A stretch of DNA of 64,000 bases from Tricholoma matsutake (Eukaryota > Basidiomycota > Agaricomycetes > Agaricales > Tricholomataceae). Shown here piece by piece: positions 24,171 through 33,596 of this stretch. The notes under the pieces are model-generated. The model had not been told where the DNA came from, did not search any database, and saw only the letters and a list, made by a program, of their open reading frames with translations. A program made the translations under genes and the position numbers. Location: positions 992,001 through 1,056,000 of the forward strand of contig AP026542.1 in NCBI GenBank assembly GCA_026075535.2. Direction: 5' to 3'. Every line of letters begins with the position of its first letter. The first letter of the stretch is position 1.

Positions 24171-24426
24171 ATCATTCCTCTACATACATTTAATACCTTT
24201 ATGACCAAACCAAGGTGCGTAGTTAACTGCAGCCATTAATGGAATAAATAATAACTTATGTACACATACATGCATGACACATGACATGTGACCGCCAGCT
24301 CACAACCACCACCACCACTGTCATCAACACCGCCTCCTCCTCCTCTCCACTCTACCACTACTACTGCATGTGCACCCACCACCAGCACTCCCACACCCAC
24401 ACCCATCATCACCACCACCTTCAAAC

Positions 24427-24907
24427 GAGCTGACTGGATGGAATGCGGGCCCAAATGACGGCAACATCATTTGGGCCATAGATAAGTTTTTTTTCTTTTT
24501 TCTTTTTCTTTTTATCAATCAACTAATTGTAATTTATTGCTTTTTGGGTTGTATACTACTGGGGACGACCTGCCACGATGAAAAATGCGAGCTGACTGGA
24601 TGGAACACGGGCCCAAACAATGGCAACGTCATTTGGGCCATAGATAAGTTGTTTTCTTTTTTGTTTTTGTTTTTATAAATCAACTAATTGTAATTCATTA
24701 CTTTTTAGGTTGTATACTACTGGGGACGACCTGCCACAATGAAAAATGCGAGCCGACTGGATGGAACACAGGCCCAAATGATGGCAATGTCGTTTGGGCC
24801 ATAGATAAGTTTTTTTCTTTTTTCTTTTTGTTTTTATAAATCAACTAATTGTAATTCATTGCTTTTTAGGTTGTATACTACTGGGGACGACCTGCCACAA
24901 CGAAAAA
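24427..24907 (+). repeat. 161-bp tandem repeat (three units) with GGCCCAAA hairpin and splice-donor-like tract
   Basis: Units start GAGCTGACTGG (or GAGCCGACTGG) at 24,427, 24,589 and 24,750. Each unit contains the inverted repeat GGCCCAAA...TTTGGGCC, then ATAGATAAGT, a long T/C tract, ATCAACTAATTG resembling an intron branch region, and TTGTATACTACTGGGGACGA. Element A has a single unit. The unit boundary does not follow the TIR, so amplification happened inside the element. Confidence 0.85.
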
Positions 24908-25149
24908 CATGCAACCTATGCCCATGCCCACCCGATCCCCTCCTCCCCATTCAAATGGGATGTGAAGCTGTCGACATGGGCTAGGAGGGTGTAGAGGGAT
25001 GCCAGAAGACCCCAGAAGGGGGGTACCTGCCTAGTAAGCACCCACCGACCTCTGTACTTGCACCATGTCACACTGACATGCCCAAACCCCCCCCCCAAAA
25101 AAAAGAGAAAAAAACAGAAATCCAGACAGGGGATGACAGTGACAAACAA

Positions 25150-25350
25150 TGACAAGCCACCCACCCCCAGCCTCATGAGCAACTGCTCGTGGGGTGGAGT
25201 GATGCCCAGGTGCAGGGATAGGAGATGACAAAGCACCACCCACCCCCAGCCTCATGAGCAACTGCTCATGGGGTGGATTGTGGGTGGAACAACAACAACA
25301 ACAAGCCACCTACCCCTAGCCTCATGAGCAACTGCTCGTGGGGTGGATCA
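25150..25350 (-). repeat. Minisatellite of element B (three units with a hairpin)
   Basis: Three units carry CCTCATGAGCAACTGCTCGT or close variants at about 25,172, 25,251 and 25,319, each followed by GGGGTGGA. They are the inverse-orientation counterpart of the five units at 11,340-11,715 in A. Confidence 0.8.
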
Positions 25351-25374
25351 TGGGTGGAAGGACAGACAACAGCG

Positions 25375-25655
25375 GGGTCGCGTCCCCTCCCCCTCCCCTG
25401 CACTTTGTGTGGGGAGGGATTTTTTTTGTACTTTTAATTATTTATTAGTATTGTGCCCCCCCTCCCCCATTTTGCATGGGGGAGGGATTTTTTTCTTCAT
25501 GTTTTTACCTCCCCCCTCGCGTTCAGCGCGAGGGGTTAGCTTTTGATGTATATAAATAAAACTCCCTCTCGCATCTTGTGAGAGGGAGGATTTTTTGTTT
25601 ATGTATGTAATCACAATCATCCCCACTCCCTCACATTCAATGTGAGGGATGTGGT
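25375..25655. repeat. Cluster of five hairpins, some followed by T tracts, in element B
   Basis: Successive inverted repeats at about 25,385-25,425, 25,456-25,487, 25,508-25,535, 25,562-25,590 and 25,623-25,650 have near-perfect stems. Examples are CCCTCCCCCAT with ATGGGGGAGGG around TTTGC, CCCCTCGCG with CGCGAGGGG around TTCAG, and CCCTCACATT with GTGAGGG. Three are followed by runs of six to nine T. The stems differ in sequence from one another but share size and geometry. Confidence 0.75.
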
Positions 25656-25740
25656 TAATTAAAAAAATTTGATCTTTAACTACTTCGAAAAAAATTAGAG
25701 TGTCATGAATAAACATTATATTACTATGTAATAATTCTCC

Positions 25741-25822
25741 TGTGGCTCAACTGGTTAAGCACACATGTTTGGTTTGTCATGTGATCACTCTAATCAAGAT
25801 GTCTTGAGTTTAATCCTTACTC
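25741..25822 (+). repeat. tRNA-like sequence near the right end of element B
   Basis: TGTGGCTCAACTGGTTAAGC is followed by a CACATG/CATGTG stem and TTGAGTTTAATCC. This is the plus-strand partner of the module at 10,951-11,030 in A. The one-base difference in the B box (GTTTAATCC against GTTCAATCC) is a C-to-T change. It points outward to the right end. Confidence 0.6.
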
Positions 25823-25940
25823 TGCACAAATATATTTTGTAGGCACTTTGACAACTTAAGACTTGAAATTTGACTATCCATTAGGGTATATACTCTAAGT
25901 TGAGCATCTGGAGTAACCAGAATCTGGTTGGAATAACCGG

Positions 25941-26060
25941 AATAACTGGACTCCAATCAGAATAACTGGACTCCAACCGGAATAACTGGACTCCAACCGG
26001 AATAGCTGGACTCCAACCGGAATAACTGGACTCCAACCGGAATAACTGGACTCCAACCAG
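25941..26060 (-). repeat. Subterminal 20-bp tandem repeat of element B (six units)
   Basis: Six 20-bp units reading AATAACTGGACTCCAACCGG run up to the right TIR. Four junctions still contain CCGG. Confidence 0.85.
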
Positions 26061-26086
26061 AATAGGTGGGGGAGGGTAAATTACAG

Positions 26087-26195
26087 ACTATGTGGCACGA
26101 GCGCTGGAGTGGCTAAAGTTAAACCACAGAGATTATGCCGATATCAACATTTCACATAAAAATCTGGCAGAGTATCCTGAAGATGGACCATGCCC
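26087..26195 (+). pseudogene. Helitron 1 remnant between element B and an unknown insert
   Basis: The frame continues the protein broken by element B: ARALEWLKLNHRDYADINIS, then LAEYPEDGP, after which homology stops at about 26,190. The matching region of Helitron 2 (51,320 downward) continues with about 100 residues that are missing here. Confidence 0.75.
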
Positions 26196-27515
26196 ATTGT
26201 GTGTGTGGCATTGTGCACAGCACCTTCCCACTGTTCTGATCATCAACAGATCACGGTCTCCCATGGTTGATCAATGTGCAACACCTTCAGCTAACCATGC
26301 GCTCATCATCCCCGATGATGAACACACTATTCCACTCATTCTCCAACATTTATTTTCGCTTTTTTGTGCATATAACACTTTTACATGTATATATAGTGTT
26401 AATAAACACATATTTTCACTTTTCACCTATATTAAGCTTGTAAACCAACACTCTCCCTTCATAAGGGGAAGAGGAGGGGTCTCTTCATTTCATTGAGGGG
26501 CTCAACTACCTGTACAGGGCTATATAATTATATATATAATATATACATGACAGAGGAAGGGAGCTGCATGAAGTGGGAAGGAGGGGAATGGGGAGAAGTG
26601 AGGGAAGTATGAGACAGGTACCATCTACTGGGCTTGTGCATTTTCTACAGCAAAAGGTGTGTGTGTAGAGGGGTATAAGAGGTGGGGATTGATGTTGGGA
26701 AAGCTGGGAACAAGGGGCTCTCTGACAGGACACCTGTATGGGGAGGGGGAGAGGTTGTCACTTACCTGCATCCCTATGCCTTCCCTTTATGCAATGCACA
26801 CAAAAAGAGTATATAATGGTCCCAATAAACAATCTGATAGACCCCATGAAGACCCTACAGTTGTTAGGATAGCCAGAATAGAGAATATGGAGTCAGGAGG
26901 GAGTATGCTTACTCTGGGAGATCCGTGGCACCAAAACGTTCGCTTTCTTCGTTTCCTAGGCCTAATAATAATGTAGATTGAGGGTAGATAAAGGAAATAG
27001 TTGGGGGAGAAGGTTCTGGCTCACCAGGGCATGGGCCTCCCATCAACATAGGTGAACTTCACTCACCATGAGGCACACACTGTTCCTATCATCCAAAGGC
27101 TCTCCTATGCATTTATAGTAGCCTATAACCCTTCATTTATGACCTACAGGTTGTCCATATGGTCAATACTTTGTCCTAAAAGGCAGTATCTTCAACTACT
27201 CACCTATTCTCCTTGTTACTCCATGCCAGCTGATGAGGACCACTGGTGGTTGTATATACACATATACCAAGGTATGTTAAGTATAAATACCACTTTAGAG
27301 CGGGCTATGAGTCTGTAAAAGAGAGGGGAGGAGTCAATACATTCAGGTAGGTTACAGTCACTCACCCAAGGCCTACAGAGCCTCTATGTCTCAACATAGT
27401 GCAGATATAATGGTGTAATCTCATGGTAATACATGTTACCTTGAGTTAGAGTATGTATCCCTTTGAGTTATCATAGAAATAAGCATTTGGGGGGGGAATT
27501 AATACCGGTGTCATC
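26196..27515. other. Unidentified 1.3-kb segment replacing part of Helitron 1
   Basis: This AT-rich segment has no protein-like frame. It includes an alternating TA tract around 26,520-26,548, purine-rich blocks (26,550-26,620) and several TATA-like words. About 100 codons of Helitron sequence present in Helitron 2 (from after YPED to LFPHGLGG) are absent, so this is an insertion with target loss or a replacement. I found no terminal repeats; only GGAC is shared at the two borders. Confidence 0.5.
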
Positions 27516-27935
27516 TGGACAAGGAGGTATTGGCTCAGCTGATTTGTCTGACAAAGAGCACAAAAGACATTTACTAATGTATCATGACAAAAGATTTCAG
27601 ACAGATGTCAATTTTCCATTTGTTGCATTTAGTCATGAACAAATCAAAACAAGTACAACTCAGAGTTTCTTACTTGCTGAGAAAAGCAAGTTTCAAGCTA
27701 TTACAGACAGACTTTTGAATCTTGATCAGACTGTTCTGAATAGTTTAATTGAAAAGATTTCTGGTGGAGATTATGTTGCAGCTGAAACTGATGAAGAGAA
27801 AAATTGCCTTCAAGTTATAAAAGACTTGGATCATATTGCTGGAAGTGTCAAAGGATCCATGACAAGTAAAAAATACATGCGGAATGAGATTTGGTCATTA
27901 GTGAGTCATTCTGGAGCACCATCCTGGTATATAAC
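27516..27935 (+). pseudogene. Helitron 1: Helitron_like_N domain, first part
   Basis: The frame reads GQGGIGSADLSDKEHKRHLL, YHDKRFQTDVNFPFVAFSHE and SFLLAEKSKFQAITDRLLNL, matching the start of Helitron_like_N, and is open to MRNEIWSLVSHSGAPSWYIT, where a SINE-like insert breaks it. This domain precedes and supports the Rep nuclease that nicks one DNA strand. Helitron 2 has the same sequence after QVKSST (50,048 downward). Confidence 0.8.
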
Positions 27936-28194
27936 TTTATTATTAAACTCTGAAAAGAGGATGACCAGACTGGAAACTGAACCCAGGACCTTCTGGACAT
28001 ATACCAGATACTCTAACCTCTGAGCTATCAGGCCTTACCAGTAGAATTCACTTTCTAACTGATAAGCTCTACCCTCAGAGTAACCATATACTCCTTGCAA
28101 GACTTATATCATGCTCAACCATGTGATACAAATGACTGCTTAGGTAAGAGGCCACCTGATGGTCCATTCACACATGTGTCAGATTACTTAATCC
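27936..28194 (-). mobile_element. Short tRNA-derived (SINE-like) insert in Helitron 1
   Basis: About 260 bp separate SWYITL from SPADVKHPICLYYAG, which are adjacent in Helitron 2. On the minus strand the insert reads TGATAGCTCAGAGGTTAGAG (A-box-like, near 28,035) and CCTGGGTTCAGTTTCC (B-box-like, near 27,985). A second, weaker A-box-like word (GAGGGTAGAGCTTATCAG) lies about 45 bp before it. That fits a SINE head, possibly a dimer. No clear target duplication was found; ATTTA/CTTTA at the borders is weak. Confidence 0.5.
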
Positions 28195-29165
28195 AACATT
28201 TATCTCCTGCTGATGTTAAGCATCCAATATGTCTCTATTATGCTGGAACAGATACTAAGTTTGAGCCTTGTATATTGGATGAGAGTGACAGAATTCATCG
28301 TATTATTCATATATGTAAAAATCCAGTAGCAAGTGCTCAATTTTTTCATTTCATGGTCCAAACCTTTATTGAAGATGTGTTGGGTGTAAAATCCAAACAC
28401 CGTCGATTGTATGGAGGTACTAAGGCATACTATGGAACTGTTGAACAACAAGGCTGGCTCACACTACATATGCATCTTTTGCTCTGGATAAATGGATCCT
28501 TGACACTACAAGAAATGCAACACAAAATTCTGGATTCTGATTCTGACTTTCAAAAGAACCTTGTTCAATGGTTAGAAAGTTGTGTTTCAGGAGAATACTT
28601 TAGTGGCACACAAGAAGATGTCATGGCACAGATTGACTCAAAGAAGAATTTGCCAGAATATAAAAACCCAACAGAAACCATGCCTTTACCCCCTCCTCCT
28701 GCTTGTAAAAAATTAGATACATGGTGGGGTCTTTTTAAACAAACAGTTGATGATCCTCTCACTAAGTCAAATGTCCATAGTTGTGATAGAAATAAAAATA
28801 ATGATGGAAGTACAAATAAAAGGCATGTATATACTGGCTGCATGGACAATAAATGGGGCAAATGCAAGGCAAGATTTCCCAGACCTTTATTTCAAGAAAC
28901 ACATATAGACAAGGAGACTGGTTCATTAAATTTGAAAAAGAGAGAACCTTGGCTAAATACTTTCACACCTTTATTAACTTATATTTTCTGCTGCAACACA
29001 GATGTTACTTGCCTTATGGCAGGTACTGCTATTAAAGCAGTAATTATCTATGTATCTGACTATATAACTAAAGCCCCCTTGAAAACCCATGTCATCTTGA
29101 ATCAATCAAATCAATCTTTACTAAAAACATGGAACTTGTTAATGGCACACTGCCAAGTAGAGAGA
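28195..29165 (+). pseudogene. Helitron 1: Rep (HUH/Y2) nuclease domain
   Basis: The frame starts SPADVKHPICLYYAG and is open to 29,178. The metal-binding HUH motif is present as LTLHMHLLLWI (about 28,455-28,487), and the paired catalytic tyrosines as YVSDY in IIYVSDYITKAPLKTH (about 29,042-29,090), with the three-residue spacing typical of Helitrons. Cys/His-rich inserts (NVHSCDRNKN, CMDNKWGKCKARFPRP) match the family. The Rep domain nicks and rejoins single strands during rolling-circle transposition. Both catalytic motifs appear intact even though the element as a whole is broken. Confidence 0.8.
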
Positions 29166-30554
29166 AAGCAAGGTGATTGATGGCAAAAGTGGTGAATTTG
29201 TTGTCAGCAAAAATGGAAATGGGTGCAATTATGATATCTATGTATTTGCTAGGAAATCCTGATCACTATACCAGTCATAAATTTGTTCCATTTTACTGGC
29301 AAACATATGTATCTGAAGCTTGCAAAGTCTGGCATCCAGAAGAAGCAACAAGCTTTTCAATCAAAGTGGCACTTGTGAAACTGAAGGGTAAGATAACAGG
29401 TCTTTCACCTGTCTTTGATTATATTTATTGGGCACCTGAGCTTGAGAACACATCATTATATGATTGGATCAGAAGATGCAAAAGAGAAAAAATAACCAAA
29501 AAAAGCAAATCAAAACTGGATAATACTGCTTCTGATAATCCCAACAATGGTAATAAAGGAGATTTATCTATGCAATCTGATCTAATTGGAGACCAATCAT
29601 TTGAGTCTGTTGATACAGAATATAGTTGTGAAGATAAGCCTCCAACCTTGACAGAAGTGAAAAAAAACAAGTACCAGTTCTATTGTTTTACAGACTCTCA
29701 TCCTCTTTACAACACCCATCATATCAAGGTTGGCCCTGATGATGATAACATAGTTGTTAACTTTATTGGAGCCAATTTACCCCATTGTGATCAAGGAGAT
29801 AGATTGTTCTACTATGCTTACTCTTTTTAAGCCTTGGTGAACTGGAAAGGAACTGAAATTTAGTATTGAAAGCTGGAATAATGCCTTTAGTAATTACTTA
29901 CTTACTGAAAGACAATTGGAACTTATGAAGAATTTCAATATTTGATTTGAACATTTAGATGCAAGAGATGATTACTGGGCTCAATTAAAGAAAAATGCTG
30001 GTGTTTTGTCTACATGGGAAGAAGCAGATGCTACTTTCTTGGAGGATTGTACATCTGATAATCTTTATGGACAATGTCCTGAAGATGATCAAGATGAAAT
30101 TCCTCTTCATTTGCTCCAGTTGGGAAAAGGAGAAATAAGAAGGCAATGGGAAACTATGACCATGCAAAATATTATGACCAACCTTGGTTGGACTGCTGAA
30201 AACCAGATCAATACTCATACTAATATTGAGCTGAACCCTCTGCCAATCAAGCACATCTTATCAGGATTAGAATGGAAAAATGAAGTTGCCAAAAAAAGGC
30301 AAGAGGTTCTGGAGCAGGGAAAGCAAAGAATGCCTGCAAATCATAAGCATGAAACTGAACAATCTTTTGAACAGTTGTCTTCAAATATTGTTAAAATTGC
30401 TGACAAATCTTATCTGACAAAAAAAATCCACAAGCCTGACACACAACAGGTTCTTGATACTGTAGTTAAGGAATTCAGTCTTAACACTGAGCAAGAAAAG
30501 GCATTTTGCATTGTAGCCACACATGCTAGTGATCCTTATTCAGAACCTTTATGA
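29166..30554 (+). pseudogene. Helitron 1: linker between Rep and helicase
   Basis: Two frames (29,177-29,830 and 30,006-30,554) carry KMEMGAIMISMYLLGNPDHY, then HKFVPFYWQTYVSEACKVW, LDARDDYWAQLKKNAG and TKKIHKPDTQQVLDTVVKEF, the segment that joins Rep to helicase in this family. A frameshift near 29,830, a TGA near 29,943 (FNI*FEHLD, arginine expected) and a TGA at 30,552 immediately before the Walker A region break it. Confidence 0.75.
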
Positions 30555-31945
30555 ATGTATATTGGTGGAATGGCTGGAACTGGCAAGTCTCAAGTTCTAA
30601 AAGCTTTAAAAAGCTTTTTCAAGGAAAGAAATGAATCATATCAATTTATAGTAGTAGCACCAACAGGAAGTGCAGCTGCTTTGCTTGGAGGATCAACTTA
30701 TCACTCACTTTTTGGTATTAGCAACTATAATGAGAAAGGACTTACAAATTTAGCTCAGGTGAGATCTAGACTTATTGGAGTAGATTATATCTTCTTAGAT
30801 GAGGTCTCTATGTTATCTTGTCATGATATGTATCATATCTCATGTCAGCTTGCTATTGCATTGAGCAGCCTTTTGGAGGTTTAAGTATGCTATTTGCAGG
30901 TGATTTTGCACAGCTACCACCAGTTGTAGGTGGTGAAGGAACTTCTTTATACAGTAGAAATATTGGAGCTATTGCATCAACTCAGAGATCTCAGGAAGAA
31001 GCAATAGGAAAATCTTTGTGGCATCAAGTAACTACAGTGGTTATACTTCAGGAAAACATGAGACAAAAAAACCAGACTCCAGAAGATGCTAAATTTTGCA
31101 CTGCATTAGAAAATATGAGGTACAAGGCCTGTACACCTACAGACATTGCATTTTTACAAACACTTATATCATCTCCCATATCTGGACAACCATCTGTATG
31201 TGATGATAAGTTCCGTGACATCAATTATTACTGCACTGTTCATAAGGATGAGATTAACAAGCTTGGCTCAGAACACTTTGCTGCTGAAACTGGACAAGTA
31301 TTGACACACTTTTACTCTGAAGATTCTCAAAAAGTCTGCTCAGAGAAATCCAAATTCAAAGGTTCTGTACTTAAACTTGATAATATATCAGACAAGTTGC
31401 AGAAAATTCTTTGGAATCGGCCATATAGTACAACTGACAGACATATAGCTGGAACATTATCCTTATGTAAAGGCTTACCTGCGATGATAAGATATAATGG
31501 TGCAACAGAATTTTGTATTACAAAAGGTCAAGAAGCTACAGTATATGACTGGAAAGTGTCTCCTGGTGTACATGGTCAACCAACATTAGAAACACTTTTT
31601 GTCAAATTGACCAATCCTTCATCTGATGTTGAATTTGATGGACTTCCTGAAAATGTTGTACCATTATACAAAACTACAAATCCAGTTTACTGTTCTTTGC
31701 CTGATGACTCAAAGGTACATGTGTCAAGAACCCAGATAGAGGTTCTTCCCAACTTTTCTATGACAGACTATGCTTCTCAAGGTAAAACTAGGCCTTATAA
31801 TGTAGTAAACCTTAATGACAATCATTCTCATCAGTCTTACTACACAGCATTGTCACACAGTGCAACTGCAGCTGGTACACTAATAACACAGTCATTTCAT
31901 CCTCAAAAAATTACAGGTGGTGCTTCTGGTGCCTTAAGACAATAA
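30555..31945 (+). pseudogene. Helitron 1: PIF1-type helicase domain
   Basis: Helicase motifs are all visible: Walker A GMAGTGKSQV (30,570-30,600), APTGSAAALL, Walker B FLDEVSM (about 30,795), GDFAQLPPV (about 30,900) and the C-terminal YTALSHSATAAGTLI (about 31,840). A one-base frame change near 30,860-30,880 shifts from the first frame to the second (SCQLAIAL to PFGGLSMLF). PIF1-family helicases unwind DNA 5'-to-3' and here would displace the transposon strand. The domain ends GGASGALRQ with a TAA at 31,945; relatives continue into the C-terminal part now found after element C. Confidence 0.85.
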
Positions 31946-31962
31946 TTCAGAGAGCTAGAGTT

Positions 31963-33586
31963 AATGATGTTCTGGCCCAGCCTGGTCCAAAAGCCCCGGC
32001 TTTGGCTTGGCCTGAGGTGGCTTTGGCCTGCTCAAGACCTGGGCTGAGCCAAAGCCACCACTCACGGCTTGGCCCTGGCCTGGCCCAGCCCAGGCTGCAG
32101 CTTTTGGTGTGTGGAGTTGTTCTGGAGGTGGGGAAGCCCCTAAGAACCACAGGGTGGTTCTTGTATGTCTTTAACCATGGTATGCACTCTCCTGCACTGT
32201 TCTTCAACACCTCCATGCCCTAGAAGCCCCTGCTGCAGTGATGAGCTATTGCTCATCATCTCACTCACAGGAGCTACATTTGGGAAGTGAGGTTTAAAGG
32301 GGTGGGAATCACTCACATTGGATAGGCTGGCAGCACCCACAATCCACCCTGTGAGCAGTCACTCATAGGGCTGGGGGTGGGTGCAGTGTCGTCCAGTGCA
32401 TCGTGGCATTGTTGTCATCCTGGGGGTCTGTACCATGCATGTGCATGGCTGGTTTGTGTCGATACCCATAGTTTAGATTTTAGAAAACAGTTAGTTGGCA
32501 AAAAAAGAGAAATGAACAAAAAGATACCTAAGGCCCAAACAGCAGTTGCTGGTGTTTGGGCATTCATTGCATCCAGAATGCTTTGCTTGCAGCCAGCTGC
32601 GACTCTTGCCGGAGTGGGAATGGGCTTGAGGGTGGTGGTGGTAACGGGGCATAGGTTGTCAGTGTCTGTTGCCATCATCACCATTTTTGTCATTTTGTCA
32701 TCCCCGTCATCCCTCTCCCTGTTGATGCCCTTCCATCATTGTCTTGTAGTGGTCCATGCCTGCCGTTGTTGTGGTGCTCCATTGTGCAGTGGTGGGTGCC
32801 AATCATTGTTGGGTCATCCCCATCGTCGACCCTTGGTATTGGTCTTAGCCATCACTGTCATCAAATTAGGACCTGAAATTTTTGGTAGTTAGTAGCAACA
32901 AAATGAAAGAAAAACAAAACTTACCTGTTTTCCCCATTATTTTTGTTGTTGGTGTCGCCATCATCTGGGCTTGATGACCTTTGTTACAAGATATTTAGAA
33001 CCTAAAATTAAATTGAAAGTAATGAGTCAGTAAAAGGAAATGGAGCAAAACAAGAAACACACTCACTGAGGACCCTATGAACCTCATATAGCGAAGTTTG
33101 GGAAAATGAAAAAGGAGTCAATTTTCAAATGCTGGGATCTTCAAGCGTCATGAATGCGGGCAGTGGTAGAATGTCGTGAATATGGTTAGCATTTGTGTAT
33201 CTGTAAACTCAGATTCAGCAATCAAGATGCGAAAGAATTACACACCAGAGCTTTTGGGGTGGAAGCAGTGGAGGTTTCATTGTGATGCATTTGATCAATG
33301 TGCTCAGCTATTTCTGGAACTTGCAATTGGCATGTGTGACTACTAAATATAGGAATGGAGTATATTTCAATAAAAGTTGAGTCAATATAAGCTCTACAAG
33401 TCAAGAAGTTTTGATGAAAATTTAGTACAACTAAAGCCGCGACCTGAGCCGGCGGCTTTGGCTTTCTGCTACCTTGAGCTGGGCCAAAGCCAGTATTGGG
33501 CCATCACCAATGGCCTGGCTTGGCCTGGCCTAAATGGGCTCGGCTTGGCTTGACTCACAGCTTTGAGCCGGGCTGGGCACATCACT
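31963..33586. mobile_element. Element C: non-autonomous DNA transposon with 10-bp target duplication
   Basis: The direct repeat AGCTAGAGTT flanks the segment (31,953-31,962 and 33,587-33,596). Its removal joins the helicase tail to LLDEITDLRYNGKL, as in Helitron 2. The ends are imperfect inverted repeats, AATGATGTTCTGGCCCAGCC on the left and AGTGATGTGCCCAGCCCGGC as the complement of the right. Both are followed by subterminal GGCTTTGGCTTGGCC-type repeats. Inside are one hairpin unit of the minisatellite type (CTGTGAGCAGTCACTCATAG near 32,350) and one GCCCAAACAGCAG/CTGGTGTTTGGGC hairpin near 32,530. No protein frame is convincing. A duplication of 8-10 bp fits hAT or Mutator. Confidence 0.8.
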
Positions 33587-33596
33587 AGCTAGAGTT

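Larger units (their letters stand above)
23853..26086 (-). mobile_element. Element B: second copy of the element A family, with 9-bp target duplication
   Basis: The element is flanked by the direct repeat ACTATGTGG at 23,844-23,852 and 26,087-26,095, and removing it restores the Helitron reading LVRRNYV-ARALEWLKLNHRD. The ends are AGTACTTTACACTCCCCCAC on the left and the complement of CTGTAATTTACCCTCCCCCA on the right, matching element A in inverse orientation. Internal modules match those of A but with three 161-bp units instead of one and three minisatellite units instead of five. No protein is encoded. Because it keeps CCGG and CGCG motifs that A has lost, B looks less decayed than A. Confidence 0.9.

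Noticed and set aside
25375..25655. CRISPR-like array or bacterial-type terminators
   Set aside because: The window is eukaryotic, with introns and fungal transposons. The stems differ in sequence and have no constant repeat with spacers.
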